NCBI GenBank assembly: GCA_944386455.1
Contig: CALXBC010000019.1
Span: 1 to 47,154 of the forward strand
Direction of reading: 5' to 3'
From: an uncultured Clostridia bacterium
Lineage (GTDB): Bacteria; Bacillota; Clostridia; Oscillospirales; Ruminococcaceae
Length of the DNA: 47,154 nt
Part shown: positions 36,000 through 44,049 of the stretch, one piece after another
Layout of the letters: every line of letters begins with the position of its first letter
How positions within the stretch are numbered: the first letter of the stretch is position 1
Made by a program: the position numbers and the translations under genes
Notes under the pieces: model-generated
Told to the model about the DNA's origin: nothing
The model's database searches: none
The model's input: the letters and a program-made list of their open reading frames with translations, nothing else

Positions 36000-38966
36000 C
36001 TAGGCATTCAGTTTCAAATAATTTTGGATTCCTTTTAATATACCTGTTGCAATCTTATCCTGCCCCTGCTCAGACGCCAGCAGCTTTACTTCATCAGGAT
36101 TTGAAATAAACGCCGTTTCCACTAAAACCGACGGGAACGTCCGCCCCCGATTTACTGCAAAATAATTGCAGTTTGCACCCCGGTCATTGAGCCCGGCTTC
36201 TGCGGCAATCGCTTTAGAGATTTCCCGTGCCAGCGGCATCGAATAAGGCGTGGTATAATACGCCGATGTCCCTTTTGGCCCAGATGACGTCGTCGAATTG
36301 CAGTGCACTGAGATAAAGATTTCCGCTTTGAATTTCTGCGCCGCCTTGTACCGGTCTGCCAGACTGCTTCCCCGGTATTCGGCCCTTTCTTCTTCTGTCA
36401 AGTAACTGACGACTGCGCCCTCCGCCTGCAGCTTTTGTGCCAGCTTTTTCACCATGCCAAGGTTAGCGTCCTTTTCATAAAGGATGACGGAACTGCCATT
36501 TTCTGTATATTTCCCAATTGCACCGGGATCGACGCCGCCATGTCCCGGATCGAGGAAAATCCGCACGCCCTTCAGGCTCCCCGGAAGATGATTGAACCGA
36601 AGCACCAGATAACCATCCGCATCATATTCAGAATAGCATCCATAATATCGTCCCGCCTTGCTTAATTGTAAATGGAGACGGTAGCGGCTGACATTATACT
36701 CAATCACCTTTTCCCAGCGAATATCCGTAAACATCGTGGTGTTTTTCAGCAATTCCTTTGTAACCTGCTCCACCTGGGTGGCATAATCAAAGGTGATCGT
36801 CACAGTGTTGGATGTAAAATCCCGTACCCAGAAATCGCTGTCCGCGCCGCCGGTATAAAAATCCAGATCACCAAACGAAATATTAAACGGCGCGTTCCAT
36901 TTCTGTTTTACTTTAAGAACCGTCTGATTGCCCTCGTCCGCAATCGAGAGATCAGATATTGCGTTATTTCCATGATAGGTGCCGTTTTGGATCACCGTTA
37001 CGTCAGAGACGGCAACCCGCTTGCCGGAATGCAGATAATAATAGGTAGCTGTCTTTCCGTCAAAGGTCATGGTTCGTTGATAATCTATATAATCGACCGT
37101 CCCCTGCGGCAAAGAATAATAAATCGGACACGGGTAAGTAACGATCGTAGCGGGGTCGTACACCTCTACATACGGCGTATTTACGATTGCCTGCAGCTTG
37201 GGGTTGAGCGGTTCCAACTCGGTAGTGCCGTCACCGCCGGAATCCGGTGTCCAGTCTGGTACCGTCAGCTTTTTGAGCACGGTGACCACCGCTCCGTTTT
37301 TCGTTTCTGAGGAGCTGCTGTAGGATGCTTTAAAAACAATGGTTCCGATTTTTTTATCCTTATCGCCGGCGGCCGGAGCCGTAAATTTCCCTGTAAACCG
37401 CGTATAGGCAGAATCCCTGCTGTCCTCGTCGCCATCTGTTTCTGTAAGGGTGATGGTTTTTCCATTAAAGGTGGCTGTTACCTTTGCGCCGCGGTAAGCC
37501 ATCGCTGCAACCTGGATTTCAACACCGCCGTCAACCTCTAATGTACCAGACGGAGAAACGCTCTGAAATACCTGGACTTTTCGGTTGACAGAATATTCCT
37601 TTACCTGTCCCTTATGCTCTACCTTAAATTTGTTCACCCCGATATCGAGCTGATATTTTTCGTAAAACTCCCCTTCCTTCGTGGGGATAATTTTTTGGCC
37701 GTTGATCGTGACATCAAACTGCGGATCATACTTTCCAGAGAAGACAACCGTGTTTTCATAGGTCGTAACCGTTGACTTATCCGGCGAGGAAATCGTCAGA
37801 TCGGTAAAAAGATTTTCTTCCTTGTACTCGTTATCCAACAGCTTCAACAGCGCTGTTGTACTGCCCTGCGGGTCGGATGCCATACGGTCATATCCGCTGA
37901 AAAAACTGCCGCAATAGGCGGATGCCTTGAGGGAGAGTGAAAGCTGTCTGGCCAGCTGGTCAGTGCCGTTCCAGCCTTCTTCTTTGGTACAGGCTTTTTC
38001 CCCTGCATGGATCAAATAAAGCGGCATCTCGCTTTCCTTGGCGAGCGCATTCCACCAGTCAAGCACGGCAGAAAAAGACAACTGGGTGTTTCCGGTCGCC
38101 TGTCCGTTTCTCAGACAGATAAAATCGACCGCATGATCCAATGCCATTTGACGCACATCTGCAAATCCATCGTCATATGCCTCAAATTCGGTCTTGGTCT
38201 GGATGCCGTTCTGATCACTGGCGGCCGAACGCCAAACAGGGTCTGCCGTGATCCCCACCGGAATATCGGCGGAACACTCCCTTACTGCGGCGACCAGACC
38301 GTCCACCTGATCCGAGACGCTGCTTCTCAGCCATTCCTCATATGCACTGCCGCCGCCTGTTTCCATATATTCGGCATAGCTTTTGCTGTCAATGGCCGCA
38401 TAATAGTCCGCCAGCAGAATCCCATCCGGCTGATACTGCTGTACCAGATGACGGATTTCTTCTTCCGGCTCCGGTTTTGCGGTCTCAGGCAACAGCCCGG
38501 GCTGAAACACCAGATATAATTCCAGTCCTTTTTCTTTTACCGCAGCCTGGACCAGTGAAACCGCATCAACAGGATATGATGGAGCCGTTTCTGAGGCATA
38601 CAGCACCGTGTCCCCTAAAACGGTTTCCAGTATCACCGCATTAAAACCATAGCTTGTTGCAGTAGCCGCTATCGTCTCTGCCCGTGTTGAGATTTCTTCT
38701 CCGCTGGCATTTTCCTTTTGAATCAAGTCAGAAGCAGAAAGATAAAACCCTTTGACACCACTGGATGGTACAACGCCCAACGGCTGTATCTGCAGCATGG
38801 TCTGAATATCCTTTTCTTCTGCTGCAGTTGAACTTGTATCAATTCTTCCTGCGGCATCAGGTGACGACAGGCCATAGGTAAGCCAGGAAACCGCAAGTAC
38901 AACGGACAGAACCACAATAGCCGCAGCCGCCGTGACAGTAGAAATCAGAAACCGTTTTTTTTGCAA
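36000..38966 (-). CDS. Large secreted N-acetylmuramoyl-L-alanine amidase with GHL10-like domain
   Basis: A 988-residue exported protein with an N-terminal signal/anchor helix (about 8-33). Residues about 65-375 resemble a TIM-barrel of the GHL10-like type (VKGFYLSASDLI, YGFNAVILETVL, DGILLADYYAAI); about 390-790 are beta-rich, with NGQKI and NGKTI repeats, likely immunoglobulin-like folds. The C-terminus (about 800-988) is an Amidase_3 domain: IFLDPGHGGVDPGAIG, EKDANLGMVKKL, ISVHCNSTTSSGPKGT and VLVETAFISNPDE carry the zinc His/Glu/His and catalytic Glu. The start is TTG with AAAGG 12 bases before. It cleaves the glycan-peptide bond of peptidoglycan. Confidence 0.88.
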   Translation of the reverse strand: MQKKRFLISTVTAAAAIVVLSVVLAVSWLTYGLSSPDAAGRIDTSSTAAEEKDIQTMLQIQPLGVVPSSGVKGFYLSASDLIQKENASGEEISTRAETIAATATSYGFNAVILETVLGDTVLYASETAPSYPVDAVSLVQAAVKEKGLELYLVFQPGLLPETAKPEPEEEIRHLVQQYQPDGILLADYYAAIDSKSYAEYMETGGGSAYEEWLRSSVSDQVDGLVAAVRECSADIPVGITADPVWRSAASDQNGIQTKTEFEAYDDGFADVRQMALDHAVDFICLRNGQATGNTQLSFSAVLDWWNALAKESEMPLYLIHAGEKACTKEEGWNGTDQLARQLSLSLKASAYCGSFFSGYDRMASDPQGSTTALLKLLDNEYKEENLFTDLTISSPDKSTVTTYENTVVFSGKYDPQFDVTINGQKIIPTKEGEFYEKYQLDIGVNKFKVEHKGQVKEYSVNRKVQVFQSVSPSGTLEVDGGVEIQVAAMAYRGAKVTATFNGKTITLTETDGDEDSRDSAYTRFTGKFTAPAAGDKDKKIGTIVFKASYSSSSETKNGAVVTVLKKLTVPDWTPDSGGDGTTELEPLNPKLQAIVNTPYVEVYDPATIVTYPCPIYYSLPQGTVDYIDYQRTMTFDGKTATYYYLHSGKRVAVSDVTVIQNGTYHGNNAISDLSIADEGNQTVLKVKQKWNAPFNISFGDLDFYTGGADSDFWVRDFTSNTVTITFDYATQVEQVTKELLKNTTMFTDIRWEKVIEYNVSRYRLHLQLSKAGRYYGCYSEYDADGYLVLRFNHLPGSLKGVRIFLDPGHGGVDPGAIGKYTENGSSVILYEKDANLGMVKKLAQKLQAEGAVVSYLTEEERAEYRGSSLADRYKAAQKFKAEIFISVHCNSTTSSGPKGTSAYYTTPYSMPLAREISKAIAAEAGLNDRGANCNYFAVNRGRTFPSVLVETAFISNPDEVKLLASEQGQDKIATGILKGIQNYLKLNA

Positions 38967-38998
38967 AACAGATACCAGCCTTTCTCTTATTACAAAGC

Positions 38999-40375
38999 CT
39001 ATTTTTTCAGCTCCGGCAGAAAATTTTCCACCTCAGCAGCAGTCCGCTCCACCTTTGCACCTGTCAGAGGATCAAACAGATATTGATAGCAAAACAGCGC
39101 AAAACCCGCCGCATGACTCTGTTTTCTCGTTTCGATCATACTGCGTTTGAGAATATCATCATGCCGCTGCCATTCCTCTCTCCCCGATGCACCCGCATAC
39201 TGGTCTGTTCCGCCCGCCTTTCCCAGCGTCATCCCGGCCAGCAGATATACGCCGCTTTCCTCTGTGATAAAGCTGTTCCATTCGGCAACCGCGCGGTCGA
39301 ACGCATGGGTCGCATGTTCCATACCATAATAAATCTGCGGGCAGATATAATCAATATAGCCCTTTTCACTGCACCATGTTTTGACATCCGCAAAATGGAC
39401 AGAATAATCCCGGTCTACATTTCCCTCGGGAGCCACGCCAAACTGCGCCTTGGAGTTGACAGATTTGACCGCATCATAAATCCCCTTGACCATTGCAGAC
39501 ACTGCGTCCAGTGAATCACTGTAATAAAAATAATCGTCAATATGGATTCCATCCAACTGATATTTGGAAAGAAGTTCTTTGGCTCCATCCGCAATCAGCT
39601 GTCTTACCTCCGGGACAGAAGAATTGTAATACCATCTGCCATCCTTTAAAACAATATTTTTTCCCCTTTTATCAGGATCGTTGTACCACTGTTTGATCGG
39701 GAATCGGTCGTCCACAAGCTTGATCTCACTGTCGGTCATTGCCCTGAGCGGATTGATCCAGCCATGCACCGACAATCCGCGCTTGCGCGCTTCCGTCACC
39801 ATGATACCATAGGGGTCATATTCGGCATCCTCGCCAAAAGAAGAAACCACCATATCTGACCATGGAAAATATTCGGACGGATAAAAGCTGTCACTGTATG
39901 GCCGTGCCTGCAAAAAAACAGTGTTAAACCCATAAGACTTGATATTGTCCATCATCTGGCCGAACAAAGCGGTAAAGGTTTCCCGATCACGCTGTGCCCC
40001 GTTTGTCTTCAACACATTCTGAAGATCAAACTGGGAGACCCAGACCGCTTTCGTTTCTCCGCTGACCGGCTTTGGTGCAGAATAGACCGGCGCAGGAACA
40101 GAAGTTGTCGCCATGCTGGATGGTTTTTCAGCAGTCGTCTCTGAAACTGATTCTTCCTTTTGAGAGGAGACCGCCGCTTTTGACGAAACGCTGGCTGCTT
40201 CAGAGGAATCAAAAGCAGAGGAAAGCGCGGAACTGTCAATCTGAGATGAGGCGGCGAGTGGTCTGCTGCTTTCCTCAGCAGATGAGAGGGAAAGGGAAAC
40301 AGCGCTTGGCATTCTGCTGCACCCGCTAAACAGACAAAAAATGACAAAGACAAAACAGAGGAAGGGCTTTCTCAT
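38999..40375 (-). CDS. GHL10-family (DUF187) glycosidase-like lipoprotein
   Basis: A 458-residue lipoprotein: hydrophobic signal with lipobox LFSGC (Cys at about 19), then a Ser-rich linker to about 105. The GHL10/YngK-type domain follows: KAVWVSQFDLQNVL, YGFNTVFLQARPYSDSFYPSEYFPWS, HGWINPLRAM, LDGIHIDDYFYYSD (acidic pair) and YICPQIYYGMEHA. Such proteins are thought to act on wall-linked sugars, but the substrate is unproven. AGAAAGG is ten bases before the ATG at 40375; a frame extending to 40507 has no ribosome binding site. Next gene downstream is the amidase with a related barrel. Confidence 0.9.
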   Translation of the reverse strand: MRKPFLCFVFVIFCLFSGCSRMPSAVSLSLSSAEESSRPLAASSQIDSSALSSAFDSSEAASVSSKAAVSSQKEESVSETTAEKPSSMATTSVPAPVYSAPKPVSGETKAVWVSQFDLQNVLKTNGAQRDRETFTALFGQMMDNIKSYGFNTVFLQARPYSDSFYPSEYFPWSDMVVSSFGEDAEYDPYGIMVTEARKRGLSVHGWINPLRAMTDSEIKLVDDRFPIKQWYNDPDKRGKNIVLKDGRWYYNSSVPEVRQLIADGAKELLSKYQLDGIHIDDYFYYSDSLDAVSAMVKGIYDAVKSVNSKAQFGVAPEGNVDRDYSVHFADVKTWCSEKGYIDYICPQIYYGMEHATHAFDRAVAEWNSFITEESGVYLLAGMTLGKAGGTDQYAGASGREEWQRHDDILKRSMIETRKQSHAAGFALFCYQYLFDPLTGAKVERTAAEVENFLPELKK

Positions 40376-40483
40376 TCGCGCAATACCTTTCTTTATCCCA
40401 AACAATTCTGCAAAATTTATGATACCATAAGTGCAAGCCGCTAATCGTCCTGCTTCCGGAACGGTAAAAGAAACACATGAGAG

Positions 40484-40505
40484 GAAAACGGCTATAACCG
40501 TTTTC
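40484..40505. repeat. 22-base perfect palindrome arms in the GHL10 leader
   Basis: GAAAACGG and CCGTTTTC flank CTATAA. It lies about 20 bases downstream of the candidate -10 and is not followed by a T run, so it may be an operator or a leader hairpin. Confidence 0.5.
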
Positions 40506-40580
40506 AACCTTGATCGCGTTTATTATATCATAAAATCAGAAAAAAAGAAACAGTCTCTTCAATATTTTGTAATAAACAAC

Positions 40581-40608
40581 AAAAGAAGAGGAATTATCCT
40601 CTTCTTTT
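40581..40608. repeat. 28-nt hairpin repeat, left copy
   Basis: AAAAGAAGAGGA and TCCTCTTCTTTT arms around ATTA; identical to 40831-40858. It abuts the GAGCGTGTCG edge of repeat copy B. Confidence 0.95.
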
Positions 40609-40796
40609 GAGCGTGTCGAAAAAGCCGACACGCTCTCGAGGGACAAACACAATCACTGCGGCAAAGCCTTGTTCTGTGTTTTTCCCCCGATTCCCCCTTT
40701 TCAGTCAAAAACCGGCTCCACAGAAGGCTTCGCCTCTGCTCACCGCCGGTTTTCTCTCATGGTGCCACTCCGGCGGCGCATGTCCGCCTGCGTGAC
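40609..40796 (+). repeat. Intergenic repeat element, copy B
   Basis: 188 bases, inverted relative to copy A. The first 90 bases or so differ from copy A at about four positions, starting with the GAGCGTGTCG hairpin; the last 25 bases (40772-40796) are also shared. The centre differs from copy A and contains a hairpin with AAAACCGG (40708-40715) pairing with CCGGTTTT (40746-40753). No transposase; the short frame starting TTG at 40607 is not conserved as protein. Confidence 0.85.
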
Positions 40797-40830
40797 AATT
40801 TCTTATAATTTATCATTTTTTGACAGTCTG

Positions 40831-40858
40831 AAAAGAAGAGGAATTATCCTCTTCTTTT
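40831..40858. repeat. 28-nt hairpin repeat, right copy
   Basis: Exact direct repeat of 40581-40608, 250 bases further on. On the plus strand it could fold as a terminator-like hairpin ending in TTTT. Confidence 0.95.
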
Positions 40859-40960
40859 ACAGGTACTGTAATATTTTATCTATTTTTCAGCATAAAAGTA
40901 TCAAAAGGAAAAGTAGGCTTATAATATAAACAACGCTGTATTCAGAAAGGAAAGGCCGAA

Positions 40961-41518
40961 ATGAGAACCGTCGTTTTCTGCCGTACATCCAAAAGCAGAG
41001 ATGTCCAGCTTTCCGGCATCCTGCACCGTAATCTGCCCGATTTTTATCATGCTACGCTTGTCTCCCCTTCCTGTATCACGGAGCAGGGTGAGGGAGAAGA
41101 GCTTTTGCTGCTGGAAACCCAGGAACTGCCGGAAGCCAGCCTGAAAAACGCAGTCTTTGTGTTTGGAGAGAACTTTGTACCGGAAAAGGCTCACAAACTC
41201 AACGGTGCTCCGCTCTGCATTGCCGCTTCGGACAACCTTCCGCTTCTGGAGGGCATTGCCGGGAGCCATCCGCAGGTCATCACCTGTGGCATGTCCCCAA
41301 AAGACACCTTCAGCTGTTCGGGCAAAAGCGAACATTCGGCTGCCATTTCTCTCCTGCGGGAAACAGCCAGCAGTACAGGAAAAAAAATCGAACCGCTGGA
41401 ACTTATTTTCAGCTTTTCGGAGGACTTTTCCGTTTACAATCTGCTTGCCTATGCTGCACTGCTGACTTTGCTGGGAAACATTCCCGAGCCTCCGGAAAGC
41501 CCCATTGTCATCCGCTGA
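40961..41518 (+). CDS. Unrecognised 185-residue protein, possibly Mur-ligase-like fragment
   Basis: Not a family I recognise with confidence. It begins MRTVVFCRTSKSRDVQL and has no signal peptide or membrane segment. The second half (VITCGMSPKDTFSCSGK, then LLRETASSTGKKIEPLEL, then VYNLLAYAALLTLLG) recalls the middle domain of Mur ligases (ITxGxxxxAD, PGxHNVxNALAAxAxA) without their P-loop; this is a weak resemblance. GAAAGGAAAGG supports the ATG. It converges with the peptide-binding lipoprotein gene, their ends being 11 bases apart. Confidence 0.65.
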   Translation: MRTVVFCRTSKSRDVQLSGILHRNLPDFYHATLVSPSCITEQGEGEELLLLETQELPEASLKNAVFVFGENFVPEKAHKLNGAPLCIAASDNLPLLEGIAGSHPQVITCGMSPKDTFSCSGKSEHSAAISLLRETASSTGKKIEPLELIFSFSEDFSVYNLLAYAALLTLLGNIPEPPESPIVIR

Positions 41519-41529
41519 GTGCAAAATTG

Positions 41530-43167
41530 CTATTTTTCAGCATACGCAAAAGCAGCCAGCTTGCTTTGCGGGTCATACAGGATTCCCTGCGTCCCCTTGG
41601 CACAAATAAAAAATTCATGTTCACAATAAAGCGGCAGATAAACACCATCCTCAATCAGCAAGCGCTCTGCATTTTTAAAATTTTCCGCCGATACCGCCAT
41701 ATCAAAGGTCTGTAACCCGTTTGTAAGATATGTGTCATAGGTTCTGCTGCTGTATCCGGCATAATTGCTGGTATTTCCGGTGGTGAAGGTGCTTAAGATA
41801 CTGTCCGCTCCGTTGTAGCTGCCGCTCAGGGGATAAAAGGCCATGGAAAACTGACCGCTTTTGAGCACGGTGTTCATTTCCTCCTCCGTTACACTCTCCA
41901 CCGCCACATAAAAGCCCAATTCCCGCTGCCAAATCTGGGAAAGATATCCAAACAGTTCTTCCTGTCCTGTATCTTGGAGCGCATATAGTCTGACGTTTTC
42001 GGGCTGTTTGATCTGAAGCTGTTCAAGTCCTTTTTTATAAAGTTCCTTGGCCTGCTGAGCATCATAGGCGGGCAGGATATTCTGCCCCGCATAATCCCGG
42101 AAGCTCTGATCCAGCATGGTGATGACACCGGGAACAATGGCATAAACCATCTCCGTATTGGACGGAAGGGCCTGACGATAGGCTTCAGGCTCAATCAGGC
42201 GAAACAGCGCCTTGCGGATATTGGAATTGGACAGTACCGCATCTTTCTGATTGATCAAAATCCCCCAGGTGGTGCTTTGAAACTTTTCCGTCTGATACCG
42301 GTCAAGTTCCAGCGCATCACCCGCTTTTCCGCCCAGTTCAATTGCATCTGTTTCCCCATCCAGAAAACGCTGGATTTTATAGGCTTCAAAGGTAACGGGC
42401 TCTTCTCCTTCAGGCTGTTCAAATACTTCAAAATTAACACCCTTGGCAGCCACATCCCTGGCGCCCTGATAATACTCATTCCGGCGGAGTGCCAGATAAT
42501 TATTATGCTCCCACTGCTTCAGATATAACGGACCGTTGCACAGAGTCAAATAAACCGACTCTCCATCAATCGTCGTCTTGGCTTCCAGTCCGTATTTTCC
42601 TTTGGTCTGATAAAAAAAGACCTCGTTGCAAGGCATTGCGGGCGCAGTTGTCAGCAGCTGCAAAAACATCGTATTTGGCGTATGCAAAGTAAATTTCAGC
42701 TGATACGTTCCCATTGCTGCAACACCGATATCTTCTGTCCTGACCTTACCGCTTAAGGCTTCTTCACTGTTTTTGATACAGAAGAAATCAGAGGCGTAAG
42801 GTGCGTTTGTGTCCGGGCTGAACAAACGGCGAAAGGCAAAAACAAAATCGTCTGCCGTAACCGGCGAGCCGTTGGACCAGGCGGCATCCTGCCTCAGCGT
42901 AAATGTATATTCCAGTCCATCATCGCTGACATTCCAGTCAGTTGCGACCCCCTCTGTCAGTTTGCCATCCTCGGTATAGGTCAAAAGCCCTTCAAAAATA
43001 TTATGGATCACCAACAAAGAATTATAGTCTTCTGCCGACTGGGGATCCAAATTTAATGGATCTGCACTGATATCATATTTAAACAGGCTGCCTTCCCCTT
43101 TACCGTTGCAGCCTGCCATCGACAGGCAGAGCAAAAACAGGCAGAAAACCGATAGCACTCGTTTCAA
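41530..43167 (-). CDS. ABC transporter substrate-binding lipoprotein, OppA family 5
   Basis: A 545-residue lipoprotein with signal and lipobox LSMAGC (Cys about 19), then the SBP_bac_5 fold: DPLNLDPQSAEDYNSLLVIHNIFEGLLTY, WSNGSPVTADDFVFAFRRLF, and KALFRLIEPEAYRQAL. It probably delivers oligopeptides to an ABC permease, but no permease or ATPase genes are here. The start is uncertain: TTG at 43167 directly before the signal sequence (GGGG 11 bases upstream) is preferred over the longer frame to 43227. Confidence 0.88.
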   Translation of the reverse strand: MKRVLSVFCLFLLCLSMAGCNGKGEGSLFKYDISADPLNLDPQSAEDYNSLLVIHNIFEGLLTYTEDGKLTEGVATDWNVSDDGLEYTFTLRQDAAWSNGSPVTADDFVFAFRRLFSPDTNAPYASDFFCIKNSEEALSGKVRTEDIGVAAMGTYQLKFTLHTPNTMFLQLLTTAPAMPCNEVFFYQTKGKYGLEAKTTIDGESVYLTLCNGPLYLKQWEHNNYLALRRNEYYQGARDVAAKGVNFEVFEQPEGEEPVTFEAYKIQRFLDGETDAIELGGKAGDALELDRYQTEKFQSTTWGILINQKDAVLSNSNIRKALFRLIEPEAYRQALPSNTEMVYAIVPGVITMLDQSFRDYAGQNILPAYDAQQAKELYKKGLEQLQIKQPENVRLYALQDTGQEELFGYLSQIWQRELGFYVAVESVTEEEMNTVLKSGQFSMAFYPLSGSYNGADSILSTFTTGNTSNYAGYSSRTYDTYLTNGLQTFDMAVSAENFKNAERLLIEDGVYLPLYCEHEFFICAKGTQGILYDPQSKLAAFAYAEK

Positions 43168-43263
43168 GATGATAAAATCCCCATTTCCCACTAAGCTTCG
43201 GACATGCGAATTGCCTTTATCAATCACAGCTTGATATTTTATTTTATCATCTTTTCCTCTGTT

Positions 43264-43761
43264 TTACAACTCTATTTCAACAGCCTCTGCAATTTTAAGA
43301 CTTTTTTTACAATCAATCGCCCGTTGATTGGAACTACCGCGAAAACGCAGACCGAGACTTTTTTTCTCTTCTTCAAATCTTCCGTCAATCAGAATGTCCG
43401 TCTCCTCCAGCAGCAACCCCGCATCAGGTACTTTACCGGATAACAGCTGTTCAAAGGTATATCCGGTATAAGTGATTACGTCTTTTCCCGCTTTGTGCGC
43501 TGCCCGTGCAAGCTCGGCACATGCAGCAGGCTGTACAAAAGGATCTCCTCCGCTGAGCGTGATTCCCTTGAGCAGAGGATTCTGCTGAAACTGCGCGATA
43601 ATCTCGTCTGTGTCCTTCCATTCCCCGCCGGCAAAATCATGCGTCTGAGGATTATGACAGCCGGGACAGTGATGTGGACATCCCTGTGTAAAAACCGTAA
43701 AACGGATTCCCGGGCCATCTACAATCGACTCTGGAACCAACCCCGCTATTTTAATCTGCAT
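43264..43761 (-). CDS. nrdG: Anaerobic ribonucleotide reductase activating protein
   Basis: A 165-residue radical SAM activase that places the glycyl radical on NrdD. The cluster motif CPHHCPGC (CxxxCxxC, about residues 28-35) is followed by HNPQTHDF, and GITLSGGDPFVQP is the SAM-binding GGE-type segment. AGAGGAG lies nine bases before the ATG at 43761. Third gene of the nrdD operon; a stable hairpin separates it from the small glycyl-radical ORF. Confidence 0.96.
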   Translation of the reverse strand: MQIKIAGLVPESIVDGPGIRFTVFTQGCPHHCPGCHNPQTHDFAGGEWKDTDEIIAQFQQNPLLKGITLSGGDPFVQPAACAELARAAHKAGKDVITYTGYTFEQLLSGKVPDAGLLLEETDILIDGRFEEEKKSLGLRFRGSSNQRAIDCKKSLKIAEAVEIEL

Positions 43762-43793
43762 TTTTGTTTCTCCTCTCTGTACAACACAACGAT

Positions 43794-43826
43794 GCCCGCC
43801 CTGCTGCACGATGCAGCCCGGCGGGC
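43794..43826 (-). other. GC-rich hairpin between the small nrdD tail gene and nrdG
   Basis: GCCCGCC (43794-43800) pairs with GGCGGGC (43820-43826), and GCTGCA with TGCAGC inside. There is no T run after it on the minus strand, so it is more likely an mRNA stability or translation-control structure than a terminator. Confidence 0.6.
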
Positions 43827-43850
43827 AATCCCATTTCTGAGCTTCTGTCC

Positions 43851-44012
43851 TTAACGGGAAATGCTGTGTTTCACGCGGTCCCGCTCCTCTGCTCTTTTTG
43901 CATTGTTAAAATGATCGACAGTTCCGACCAGATAGCCTGTAATACGGCGGATCCGCTCAAAGCCGACTCCTTCTCCGACCATCTTTTGTGTGTTTGCCTT
44001 TGTTTCCATCAT
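43851..44012 (-). CDS. Small protein carrying the NrdD glycyl-radical motif (detached C-terminal tail)
   Basis: A 53-residue protein: MMETKANTQKMVGEGVGFER, then IRRITGYLVGTVDHFNNAKR and AEERDRVKHSISR. The R-R-x-x-G-Y-L segment, the N-x-x-K-R/Q and the final R-V-K-H match the extreme C-terminus of class III ribonucleotide reductases, where the Gly of RVCGYL is the radical site. The large NrdD here ends without it. The gene has its own AAAGGA ten bases upstream, an in-frame TAA eight codons before its ATG, and lies 37 bases after nrdD in another frame. It probably docks on NrdD to complete the active site. Confidence 0.85.
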   Translation of the reverse strand: MMETKANTQKMVGEGVGFERIRRITGYLVGTVDHFNNAKRAEERDRVKHSISR

Positions 44013-44049
44013 GACGCTTCGTTCCTTTCTTCTTTATACTTTCCTGTTC

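Larger units (their letters stand above)
40376..40960. other. Divergent intergenic region with palindrome, repeat copy B and two hairpin repeats
   Basis: From left: leader of the GHL10 gene with a 22-base palindrome (40484-40505) and a minus-strand TATAAT at 40527-40522 as possible -10; the first 28-nt hairpin repeat; repeat copy B; the second 28-nt hairpin; and an AT-rich stretch with TATAAT at 40920-40925 as possible -10 for the plus-strand gene (weak -35). No convincing gene. Confidence 0.6.

Noticed and set aside
40607-40795. Similar short frames (starting MSVSKK.TRSRGTNTITAAKPCS) in both repeat copies, at 40607-40795 and 35961-35743
   Set aside because: The shared peptide only reflects shared DNA. 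The differences I see in the shared codons change the amino acid, the frames diverge completely after about 32 residues, and there is no ribosome binding site.
40581-40858. Repeats of 28 nt suggesting a CRISPR array
   Set aside because: Only two copies, 222 bases apart, each a near-perfect hairpin, with a known repeat element between; no cas genes.
40919-41524. 201-codon minus-strand frame opposite the orphan gene
   Set aside because: The plus-strand gene at 40961 has a strong ribosome binding site and more protein-like composition; the minus frame has neither.
44013-44049. Frameshift or sequencing error separating nrdD from its tail
   Set aside because: The small frame has a TAA eight codons before its ATG, its own AAAGGA at normal spacing, and the nrdD end is in a different frame, so a single indel would not join them cleanly.
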